The notes under the pieces are model-generated. The model was not told where the DNA came from, did no database searches, and was given only the letters and a program-made list of their open reading frames with translations. A stretch of DNA of 64,000 bases from Shewanella profunda (GTDB taxonomy: Bacteria; Pseudomonadota; Gammaproteobacteria; Enterobacterales; Shewanellaceae): positions 20,140 through 84,139 of the forward strand of contig NZ_JAKILG010000018.1 in NCBI RefSeq assembly GCF_023283765.1, in the 5' to 3' direction. Position numbers and translations under genes: made by a program. Shown here in pieces: positions 1 through 6,707 of this stretch; the stretch's first letter is position 1; each line of letters starts with the position of its first letter.

Positions 1-1
1 G

Positions 2-808
2 AAAGCAACGTATCGTGCCTATATGACCTTTGGTTTTAATCCATTAAACGAAGAATCAAAAGCACCTGAAGTCCCTAAAGGCGCTGAAAAACTGTTAGAA
101 ACACGTCTACCCTATTTATCTGATCGGCAGCGCAGAGTGGTCTTAGCCACAACTCAAATAGCCTCAAATTATCCGGTGATCAATCAGTCTCGTGGCTGGG
201 GACGTTTAGATTTAGTCGCTGCTGCAGATGGTTATGGCGCCTTTAATGAAAACACCACAGTTGATATGGATGCGAGTAAAGGTGGATTTTCTGCACAGGA
301 TCGCTGGCGCAATGATATCTCTGGCGCAGGTCGTCTAGAGAAGATTGGCTCCGGTAGTCTCTCGCTTGAAGGTAACAACAGCTATAGCGGCGGCACAGTG
401 CTAACAGAGGGTACGCTCAAAGCGGCCTCATCAACGGCGTTTGGTAGCAACACTGTCTATCAAAAAGACGGCACGCTATTAGTTGCTATTGCGGCGGGTG
501 CAACCGATGCCAATCTTGGCGTTTTGAATGTGACTGATTTTGTAAAAGATGGCGGCACACTGTCACTCGATTTAGCTAAAAATGCCAAGATTAAAGCAGA
601 AAAAACGATGTATCTTTCTGGCGCATTGCAGTTAACAGTACCTACGTTAACCGCGGCTAAAACCTACACGATTCTGTCGTCCTCGCATATTGAAGGTAAA
701 TTCGATGCCAACAGCATTAGTGCGATGGATAAAGCTAATAAAAGCTACAGCGTATCAATTACCTATACTGGTACAGACGCAAGCGTTACGGTAACGCCTA
801 AAGCTTAA
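2..808 (+). CDS. C-terminal part of PAP2-type phosphatase with autotransporter-type beta-strand repeat (5' end outside window)
   Basis: The reading frame is open from the first bases of the window (K-A-T-Y-R-A-Y before the first Met), so only the C-terminus is present. The segment RGWGRLDLVAAADGYGAF (about residues 58-75 from the first Met) resembles the conserved end of secreted PAP2/vanadium-haloperoxidase-like acid phosphatases. It is followed by one autotransporter-associated beta-strand repeat (GSGSLSLEGNNSYSGGT, then TEGTLKA), as found in passenger domains. No C-terminal beta-barrel follows, so this would be a secreted or surface protein without its own translocator. The phosphatase assignment is inference from the short conserved segment; the repeat is clearer. 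A terminator hairpin follows at 895-932. Confidence 0.6.
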   Translation, partial: KATYRAYMTFGFNPLNEESKAPEVPKGAEKLLETRLPYLSDRQRRVVLATTQIASNYPVINQSRGWGRLDLVAAADGYGAFNENTTVDMDASKGGFSAQDRWRNDISGAGRLEKIGSGSLSLEGNNSYSGGTVLTEGTLKAASSTAFGSNTVYQKDGTLLVAIAAGATDANLGVLNVTDFVKDGGTLSLDLAKNAKIKAEKTMYLSGALQLTVPTLTAAKTYTILSSSHIEGKFDANSISAMDKANKSYSVSITYTGTDASVTVTPKA

Positions 809-894
809 TTCAAGCGGTAATGTGACAGACGAATATAACAGGCTAGCATTCTGAATGTTCAGCTAATGGCATATTCACTAATAGCATAAAGACA

Positions 895-932
895 AATCTC
901 ACCAGCACACAGGAATGGGTGTTGGTGAGATT
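895..932 (+). terminator. Terminator-like hairpin after the phosphatase gene
   Basis: The arms AATCTCACCAGCAC and GTGTTGGTGAGATT form a long stem with a short loop, followed by TTTT. It lies about 90 bases after the phosphatase stop. The rest of the 809-1137 gap holds only short unconvincing frames. Confidence 0.7.
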
Positions 933-1137
933 TTAAAAACGAATTAACTCATCAAAAATTAACTCCACTTTATAACGCCAAACTTGAGCAAGCTATGCAT
1001 GCACAAAAAATGCGATATCAGATCCGCTTCAATCCTAATCCTTACCACTAAAGCTCAGCAAATCGAAAATCAACTAAAAGAATTAGAAAAAACCACCCGC
1101 AAATAGACGTTTATGGCAAGAACCCGAAGCAGGCGAA

Positions 1138-1548
1138 TTACCAAGAGTCGGCTTGAAAACGTGCCAATCTAGCCTCTGTAATAGTGCACTGGGTAAGTTG
1201 CATCAGCTCACCTAAAGTTATCGCAGGGTTGTTTGTGATAAGCCGAACCAGCTTAGCGTCTAACGGCTCTAGCTTGTCCACATGTTGCAGTAAGGCCGTA
1301 TCTAGCTTTTGGATAAGGTAACGAAACTGCCCATCCTCGGCTTTTAACTGCTGCAACTGCTCGGCTTGCAAGTGTGCAGTGCAGGATTGAATTTGGATAG
1401 CCCCGCCCACAATGCACCAATTTCGCGAACGACGCACACGCTTAAGCTCGCAATCATATTGCCTAGCAATCCCTTGAGCTTGTTTAACCGCATCCCGCCC
1501 TATTCGATGAATAAGCGAGGGAAGCGAGATAGTAATGTCTTCATTCAT
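1138..1548 (-). CDS. RRF_GI-family (ribosome recycling factor-like) protein
   Basis: This is a protein of about 136 residues containing the N-terminal motif ISLPSLIHRIGRDAV, which I associate with the small RRF_GI family (annotated 'ribosome recycling factor family' in Shewanella and relatives). The name is historical; similarity to true RRF is doubtful and the function is unknown. The middle is basic and Cys-containing (CELKRVRRSRNWCIVGG). The C-terminal third is helical, with residues DKLEPLDAKLVRLI. I chose the Met at 1548 because it places the SLPSLIHRI motif about ten residues from the N-terminus; the upstream extension to 1602 reads through a 16-bp tandem duplication and looks non-coding. 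No obvious partner gene is adjacent. Confidence 0.65.
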   Translation of the reverse strand: MNEDITISLPSLIHRIGRDAVKQAQGIARQYDCELKRVRRSRNWCIVGGAIQIQSCTAHLQAEQLQQLKAEDGQFRYLIQKLDTALLQHVDKLEPLDAKLVRLITNNPAITLGELMQLTQCTITEARLARFQADSW

Positions 1549-1986
1549 AACGGTATGGGTGACAGCCAGCCCTAGCCCAAATTCAATGCGAGAACAATTC
1601 AATGCGAGAAAGTGTACTCTGAGTCGATTTATTCCGAAAGCTTCAACCTCTGCCGAGCCAGATTAGAAGCATTTCAACGAACAAGCTAACCATCAGTCGC
1701 AATCAACATGAGCAACGAACATTAGTCATCATCAAAAATGAGCAACAAAATAGTGTCTTCATCAACTCAAACACTGCCAACAAATGCACTTAACCTATCC
1801 CTTCTGACTTGGATCTACCGCTCTATTGGCAGTATTCAATTGCTACCTCGTACAATTCAAATAGCTTTGGGTATAAGCAACATAATCTAACAATAGTTGG
1901 CGCGGTTAATTTCTTGAGCATATAGCCTGTATTGCCTACAATAGCGCACGCATTTTTTTCACTATAGACAACAACAGACCACGACT
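1549..1986. other. Intergenic region between divergent RRF_GI and DUF3297 genes
   Basis: This stretch of about 440 bases must hold the promoters of the two divergent genes. Apart from the tandem 16-mer at 1580-1610, I see no coding frame, strong hairpin or recognisable operator. Confidence 0.5.
1580..1610. repeat. 16-bp tandem duplication upstream of the RRF_GI gene
   Basis: The unit AATTCAATGCGAGAAC occurs twice head to tail just upstream of the chosen start of the RRF_GI-family gene. This is in the probable 5' untranslated or promoter region and shows that the longer open frame there is unreliable. Confidence 0.6.
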
Positions 1987-2232
1987 ATGAACGACACAAC
2001 AGCACAACCAAGCTTACCCGATCGCCTTTCCGTCAACCCACGTAGCCCACACCATGTGGCAGAAATTTTTGAGCACGATATCGGTATTAAGCTCAATGGC
2101 AAAGAACGTTTTGATGTCGAAGAATATTGCATCAGTGAAGGTTGGGTAAAAGTGCCAACAAAATCATTGGACCGTCGCGGCCAACCACTTTTGCTCACAG
2201 TAAAAGGCACAGTTGAAGCGTTTTATCGTTAA
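1987..2232 (+). CDS. DUF3297 family protein
   Basis: A complete small protein of 81 residues matching my memory of the DUF3297 family: the core SVNPRSPHHVAEIFEHDIGI, then LNGKERFDVEEYCISEGWVK and a C-terminus ending VKGTVEAFYR. Function unknown; it is soluble and mildly acidic with no signal or membrane segment. A strong terminator follows immediately. The last 23 codons plus the terminator recur in diverged form at 3183-3309, beyond an inserted cassette, which suggests that the 3' end of this gene served as a recombination or integration point. Confidence 0.85.
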   Translation: MNDTTAQPSLPDRLSVNPRSPHHVAEIFEHDIGIKLNGKERFDVEEYCISEGWVKVPTKSLDRRGQPLLLTVKGTVEAFYR

Positions 2233-2267
2233 GCCGTTAAGCCTTAGCGCAATAGCGGGATCATAAC

Positions 2268-2294
2268 AACGGCCAATTAGATTGGCCGTTTTTG
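2268..2294 (+). terminator. Terminator of the DUF3297 gene
   Basis: Perfect 10-bp stem AACGGCCAAT / ATTGGCCGTT with a 3-base loop, followed by T-rich DNA. An almost identical hairpin is repeated at 3281-3309. Confidence 0.85.
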
Positions 2295-2469
2295 TTTGCC
2301 CAGCAGCAAATGATACTAATTCAATACTACTTGCTGAAACTGCACGAGTGCAGTTAACTACCATTCGGAACAGCTATCCAGTCGGTTTTTGGCGAAATGG
2401 ATTAAATCAAACAGCAGTATGCATGTCTACTTATTTGAATATCATCAAGTTTATTTGGGGATTGGCTAG

Positions 2470-2622
2470 ATAAAAGCGTTAGAGAGAGGAGAAATAATTG
2501 ATGTTTCGGTAGCTCCAATATATAAAGGTCCTTCCAGAATACCGGCAGGTATAACAGTAAACGCTCAAGATAGTGGTGATTTCTTTGAAAACATTACTCT
2601 TCTTAATCCTCGTGGAATGTAG
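2470..2622 (+). pseudogene. Orphan C-terminal tail of a probable nuclease toxin
   Basis: This frame has no start codon but reads about 50 residues (ALERGEIIDVSVAPIYKGPS ... NPRGM) up to a stop three bases before the SUKH immunity-like gene. The pattern 'A-L-x-x-G-x-x-V-D-V-x-x-x-I-Y' followed by a beta-rich end resembles the C-terminus of DNA/RNA non-specific endonuclease toxin domains of polymorphic toxins. The catalytic part is missing. I read it as the remnant of an orphan toxin cassette whose immunity gene has been kept. The toxin assignment is inference from a short stretch plus the SUKH neighbour. Confidence 0.4.
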
Positions 2623-2625
2623 ATT

Positions 2626-3156
2626 ATGACCCTATCTGTACTAAATAGCATTTTAACTCCCCCTAACTTCCCTAATGACTCTGGGATTGGTAACGTTTGG
2701 CCTTCTATAGATGAAGGTCTTAGTTTTCCTAGGGATTACATTGCGTTTATTAATCGTTATGGCACAGGAAGAATTGCCGATTTTATTGCGATATTCAATC
2801 CATTTACTACAAATTATGACCTTGATTTTTTTGAGCAGAAGAAATCAATCATTGAGGATTTCAATTACCTTAATAATGAAGACCCAGAGTATTTTAAATA
2901 TAATCTCTATCCAGAAATTAATGGCCTTTTACCAATAGGCGTAACGGATAATGGTGATTGCATATTTTGGGTTGTTTCCGATCTGAAAGACAGTGAGACA
3001 TGGGGCACTGCAATAATCGCATCTAGATCGCCAGATGTAGAATATTTTGATGAAAATATAACCTCTCTATTGTCTGGTTTATTGTTAAGAAAAATAAGAT
3101 CAGGATCATTACCTAATAGTTTCCCTCCTAAAAATATTGCCTTTGCAAAAATTTAA
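2626..3156 (+). CDS. SMI1/KNR4 (SUKH) family immunity-like protein
   Basis: 176 residues. The features LSFPRDYIAFINRYGTGRI (about residues 31-49), IFNP (57-60), LLPIGVTDNGDCIFWVV (104-120) and a following W (about 130) fit the SMI1/KNR4 (SUKH) fold, widely used as the immunity protein of contact-dependent and polymorphic nuclease toxins. It begins 4 bases after the stop of a truncated toxin-like tail, the normal toxin-immunity order. It would act in the cytoplasm by binding the cognate toxin. DNA here is AT-rich relative to the core genes and the whole cassette sits between two copies of the DUF3297 3' end, both signs of acquisition. Family assignment good, toxin partner unknown. Confidence 0.75.
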   Translation: MTLSVLNSILTPPNFPNDSGIGNVWPSIDEGLSFPRDYIAFINRYGTGRIADFIAIFNPFTTNYDLDFFEQKKSIIEDFNYLNNEDPEYFKYNLYPEINGLLPIGVTDNGDCIFWVVSDLKDSETWGTAIIASRSPDVEYFDENITSLLSGLLLRKIRSGSLPNSFPPKNIAFAKI

Positions 3157-3182
3157 ACAAAAAATAAATGGTCATCCGCAAT

Positions 3183-3256
3183 ACATCATTGGACTGTCTC
3201 GGCCAACCACTGCAACTCGCAGTAAAAGGCACAGTTGAAGCCTTTTATCGTTAAGC
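3183..3256 (+). pseudogene. Second, diverged copy of the DUF3297 3' end
   Basis: Reads S-L-D-C-L-G-Q-P-L-Q-L-A then VKGTVEAFYR and stop, colinear with the last 23 codons of the intact DUF3297 gene (2164-2232) but with several substitutions. It has no start, so it is not a gene. It is followed by a copy of the same terminator. The arrangement intact gene - foreign cassette - duplicate 3' end is the signature of insertion at, or recombination through, the gene's 3' end. Confidence 0.8.
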
Positions 3257-3280
3257 TTTAGCGCAAAGAGCGGGAGCATA

Positions 3281-3309
3281 AAAACGGCCAATCTAATTGG
3301 CCGTTTTTA
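3281..3309 (+). terminator. Duplicate DUF3297 terminator
   Basis: Stem AACGGCCAAT / ATTGGCCGTT with a 3-base loop followed by TTTAT; the same hairpin as at 2268-2294. Confidence 0.8.
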
Positions 3310-3626
3310 TTTGCCTACCTAACACCGAAGTTTCAACCTTATGTTTATCTTCCGCCAAATGATCACAAGTTGTTATTTAAAATAAGCTTTTGTGACAAAA
3401 CGCATTGATTAAACCGCACAGAGCAGGTTAAAGTGTGACCACTAAGGAAAACACAGAGCCACACTCGACGTCGATTATCGAGCACGCTATTTAGGGATGA
3501 AGAAGCACATCAATTATCTGCCTCGCCCCTCTTAAAAGCCACCTCTGTCACCCAGTTAAATCAGCACATGGTAAGCATGTGTGCCGAATGGGATTAACGA
3601 TAAACCTTTTGACTTCAAGGATGTAA
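3310..3626. other. Intergenic region upstream of the NERD gene
   Basis: About 317 bases without a convincing coding frame. The inverted repeat CACATG-GTAAG-CATGTG lies at about 3566-3582, shortly before the NERD gene. Otherwise I see nothing recognisable. Confidence 0.4.
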
Positions 3627-4535
3627 ATGGCAGATTTTACTAACAATATTTTATCGGTAGCGATCATCCTCTCCAGCATGTTTGTCACTATTGGTATCAT
3701 GCATGGCTTGCTGAAATATCGCGATGCCACGGTAAAGCTGCCAGTCGATCGCGAACAACTCGCCCGCATTCCCGCCTATGGTTTACAAGAGCAAATCCAA
3801 GATCTGCAAATGGACTTGATCGGCAGCATGCTGATGGGCGCGATGATTGTATCCCTGCCGTTTGCCGTCAGCAGCATTAAAGCCCACATCATCGTCGGTC
3901 AATTTCCGTGGATATCTGTCACAACGGGTTTAATGGGATTAGCCTATTGCGGCGTTAAAACATGGCAAAACTTTTCAAAGCTCACCAAATTACGCTTAGG
4001 CCACACAGCCGAAATCGCCACAGCCAATGAGCTTATCGGCTTACAAGCCTTGGGTTATCAAGTGTTTCACGATGTCCAAGCCGACGGCTTTAATATCGAC
4101 CACCTCATTATCGGCAAAAATGGCGTATTCGCGATTGAAACCAAAGGCCGCCATAAGCGCAATAAAGACCTACGCCAAACCAATTGCAAAGGTAATGGCA
4201 GCAAGGGCTATCAAGTATTTTATAAAGACGGGCGCTTAAACTTCCCCTCGTGGACAGAAACCAAACCCATAGAACAGGCCGAACGACAAAGCAAATGGGT
4301 CAGCCAATGGTTAACCAAGGCCACAGGAACACCAGTATCCTCAACCCCAGTCCTAGTATTCCCCGGCTGGTATGTCACCTGCCAGACAAAACCACCGTTC
4401 CCGATTATCAGCCACAAATTTCTAGTTGGCACAATTCCAACACTCAGAACCCAAGCACTTACCCAGCAACAAGTCGACACCATCATCTACCAAGTCGCCC
4501 AAAGATGCCTGAGTAAAAGCGAGGTGGGGAAATGA
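3627..4535 (+). CDS. Membrane-anchored NERD (nuclease-related) domain protein
   Basis: 302 residues. Three hydrophobic segments (about residues 5-28, 65-88 and 92-112) anchor it in the inner membrane. Next comes a cytoplasmic NERD domain from about 125, with GHTAEIATANELIGLQALGY and the PD-(D/E)xK-like core FNIDHLIIG (Asp) ... FAIETKGR (Glu-x-Lys). NERD domains are predicted restriction-endonuclease-fold nucleases; their physiological roles are poorly known. The gene lies immediately upstream of the AT-rich defence-like operon at 4658-9597, with 122 bases between. Its own base composition is closer to the core genome, so it may be a host neighbour and not part of the operon. Start Met 3627 is the only good candidate; no strong Shine-Dalgarno is obvious. 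Confidence 0.85.
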   Translation: MADFTNNILSVAIILSSMFVTIGIMHGLLKYRDATVKLPVDREQLARIPAYGLQEQIQDLQMDLIGSMLMGAMIVSLPFAVSSIKAHIIVGQFPWISVTTGLMGLAYCGVKTWQNFSKLTKLRLGHTAEIATANELIGLQALGYQVFHDVQADGFNIDHLIIGKNGVFAIETKGRHKRNKDLRQTNCKGNGSKGYQVFYKDGRLNFPSWTETKPIEQAERQSKWVSQWLTKATGTPVSSTPVLVFPGWYVTCQTKPPFPIISHKFLVGTIPTLRTQALTQQQVDTIIYQVAQRCLSKSEVGK

Positions 4536-4657
4536 TGGAAATAAGAACGCTAATTCCATACAGGAGACTAAAATCTATAACATCTTAAATAACGATGCTA
4601 TCTTAGAAAATAAAACTGATGTAATATACATTAACAAATGAAATCACACCTATAATA

Positions 4658-5824
4658 ATGCAACTAAATCAATACTATACGAGTGACATTTACGGTGATT
4701 TATTAGTTAAAAACTTAACTATAGCGTCTCCAAAAACAGCTTTGGATCTTGGCTTCGGTGCGGGAGATCTTTTGTGTGCAGCAAAAAGAAGATGGGGTAA
4801 TCTAAGCTTAATCGGTATTGACATAGATAAGAAAAATATTCTTAATGCCGAATCAAAAAATTTAATTAAAGCTTTAGAATTAAGTGGTTTCGAACCTTCA
4901 TTACCAGATATCATTAATGATAACTTTGGGGACATTGATTTATTGATATCAAATCCCCCATATTTCTCATGCGACCTTGACTATAATAATAAAAAAATAC
5001 TAGATGCAATTGGATTATTAGATTGCATATCAAAGAAACTAAAAAAAGTCCCAGCAGAACTTATTTTTCTTGCTCAAAATCTTAGACTACTAACAGAAAC
5101 TGGAGAAATTGGAATTATAGTTCCGGCTGGCTTGATATCTGGTCAAAGATGGCTACCTGTACGTCAATTTTTATTTGAAAAATATAATGTAACCAATATA
5201 ATTCAATTACCTGAAACCAGTTTTAAAAAAACCGATGCACAAACTTTTATTATTATACTTAAAAATAAAGTAAAGAAAAAAAATAGTATCCCTTTATCAT
5301 ACATTGATAAAGACAATGCAATTGATGTTGATATTTCTGATGCTACAATTAGATCTGACTATCGATTTTACAAAGAAATAAAAGACTTAGGATGCACAGA
5401 CAAATTATCAAGTGAAGATTTTATAATATATAGAGGAAATAAGTCTCACAATGAACTAGTCAGAATAGGAATTAAACATATACACACTACTGACATGCCT
5501 AATGACCCAGCAACAATAAATATTAAGATGAATCAGCTCAATAATGTCAAAAATGCAAAGACCAATGACATTTTAATAGCAAGAGTTGGTAGAAGATGTT
5601 TAGGCAGAACCTTATATATAAACTCTGGCATCACTCCTATAAGTGATTGTATTATAGGGATTACGCCTAAAAATAAAGAGATCGGTGATAAAATATGGAA
5701 AAAATTATCATCTACAGAGTGTAGAAAGTATTTAAATAATGCTGCATTAGGCGTTGGAGCAAAATATATTACTTATAAAACAATAAAGGATTATTTAACA
5801 AACGAATATGCAACTACCAAATAA
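4658..5824 (+). CDS. N6-adenine DNA methyltransferase with target-recognition-like C-terminus
   Basis: 388 residues. The N-terminal half is a class I SAM-dependent methyltransferase: motif I ALDLGFGAGDLL (about residues 30-41), an acidic IGIDIDKKN strand (motif II), and the catalytic motif IV ISNPPYF (about 98-104), which is the (D/N/S)PP(Y/F) signature of N6-adenine DNA methyltransferases. The C-terminal half contains NDILIARVGRRCLGRT and an ITPISDCIIGI strand, like the target-recognition domains of HsdS or type IIG enzymes. It therefore probably recognises and modifies DNA by itself; no nuclease domain is visible. It is the first gene of a four-gene operon and overlaps the next gene by 17 bases. 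The DNA is strongly AT-rich (many ATA, AAA, TTA codons), unlike the flanking core genes. It could serve as the self-marking component of a defence system. Confidence 0.8.
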   Translation: MQLNQYYTSDIYGDLLVKNLTIASPKTALDLGFGAGDLLCAAKRRWGNLSLIGIDIDKKNILNAESKNLIKALELSGFEPSLPDIINDNFGDIDLLISNPPYFSCDLDYNNKKILDAIGLLDCISKKLKKVPAELIFLAQNLRLLTETGEIGIIVPAGLISGQRWLPVRQFLFEKYNVTNIIQLPETSFKKTDAQTFIIILKNKVKKKNSIPLSYIDKDNAIDVDISDATIRSDYRFYKEIKDLGCTDKLSSEDFIIYRGNKSHNELVRIGIKHIHTTDMPNDPATINIKMNQLNNVKNAKTNDILIARVGRRCLGRTLYINSGITPISDCIIGITPKNKEIGDKIWKKLSSTECRKYLNNAALGVGAKYITYKTIKDYLTNEYATTK

Positions 5825-6707
5825 CTCAGAAGCTTTCAAAAACATAGTAATAGAGAAAATAAAAACTTACTGTGACACTAATATATGGCCATTTGAATAT
5901 GAACAGTTCACCGCATGGCTAAATAACTTTGACTGTGAAATTGAAGAGTATGTTGCACTTCAAATTTTAGATAACTTAATAGTTAGATCTAAAGACATGG
6001 CTAAGGCTAGTTATGCTAGATTACTTCATGGCCCAATTAGACAATATTTAGATGAAAATACAACTATTAATGTTGAAAGTATACCAAAATGGAAAGAGCG
6101 TCTAAGGGATGGTAAATATTCTAAAGAATTAAGATTCTGCCCAGTAAAGTTAAACTCAGATCAAGGTGAATCAGGAAGTACTATTTATAGAATGCTTTCA
6201 ACACTATTTGATACAAACAACTATTCATTAGCAAGAGCAACAGAACCTCCTAAAGTTATAATACTAATTGATGATTTCATTGGTAGCGGAAAACAGTTTA
6301 CTGATTTTGCAACCGAATTTAATCTCATTGAAAAATTAAAAACCACACAGATCATATATTGCCCTTTAATTGGCTTCGAAATTGGCATAAAAAAAATTAC
6401 TGCTATTTATCCAGGATTGAATATTATGCCAGCTGAGTATATATTAGAAAATGATAGTTTATTTTTTGGCGATGATAATTCTCTCTTTAAGAATGACCAA
6501 ACTAATACCATCCTCGACGTGAAGAATTTCTTGATAAAAATGAATAATAAGTACGCACCAAAAATACCAAATTGGTTTGGTTTCGAACAAGCTGGTCTAC
6601 CGTTAGCTTTTGAGTGGGGATGTCCTAATCAAACTCTATCATTGCTCTATATGATGAAATCAAAATATCGTAAAAATTGGAAACAATTGTTTAGTAGGAG
6701 ATCGTAA
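5808..6707 (+). CDS. Phosphoribosyltransferase-like protein (PRTase-CE type, predicted)
   Basis: 299 residues. The central segment KVIILIDDFIGSGKQFTDFA (about residues 146-165) matches the PRPP-binding loop of type I phosphoribosyltransferases (hydrophobic strand, two acidic residues, then a Gly/Ser/Thr-rich turn). The second strand ends ...QIIYCPLIGFEIG. The N-terminal 130 residues are helical and unlike biosynthetic PRTases. I recall a PRTase family assigned to prokaryotic conflict systems (PRTase-CE) that pairs with ORC/CDC6-like ATPases, which is the arrangement here, but I could not search for it. Substrate unknown; it may modify a nucleotide or nucleic acid on infection. Its start overlaps the methyltransferase by 17 bases and its TAA shares one base with the ATPase ATG, indicating translational coupling. 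Confidence 0.65.
   Translation: MQLPNNSEAFKNIVIEKIKTYCDTNIWPFEYEQFTAWLNNFDCEIEEYVALQILDNLIVRSKDMAKASYARLLHGPIRQYLDENTTINVESIPKWKERLRDGKYSKELRFCPVKLNSDQGESGSTIYRMLSTLFDTNNYSLARATEPPKVIILIDDFIGSGKQFTDFATEFNLIEKLKTTQIIYCPLIGFEIGIKKITAIYPGLNIMPAEYILENDSLFFGDDNSLFKNDQTNTILDVKNFLIKMNNKYAPKIPNWFGFEQAGLPLAFEWGCPNQTLSLLYMMKSKYRKNWKQLFSRRS

Noticed and set aside
999..1106. Short frame of 35 codons upstream of the RRF_GI gene
   Set aside because: No ribosome site and no recognisable family; too short to support.
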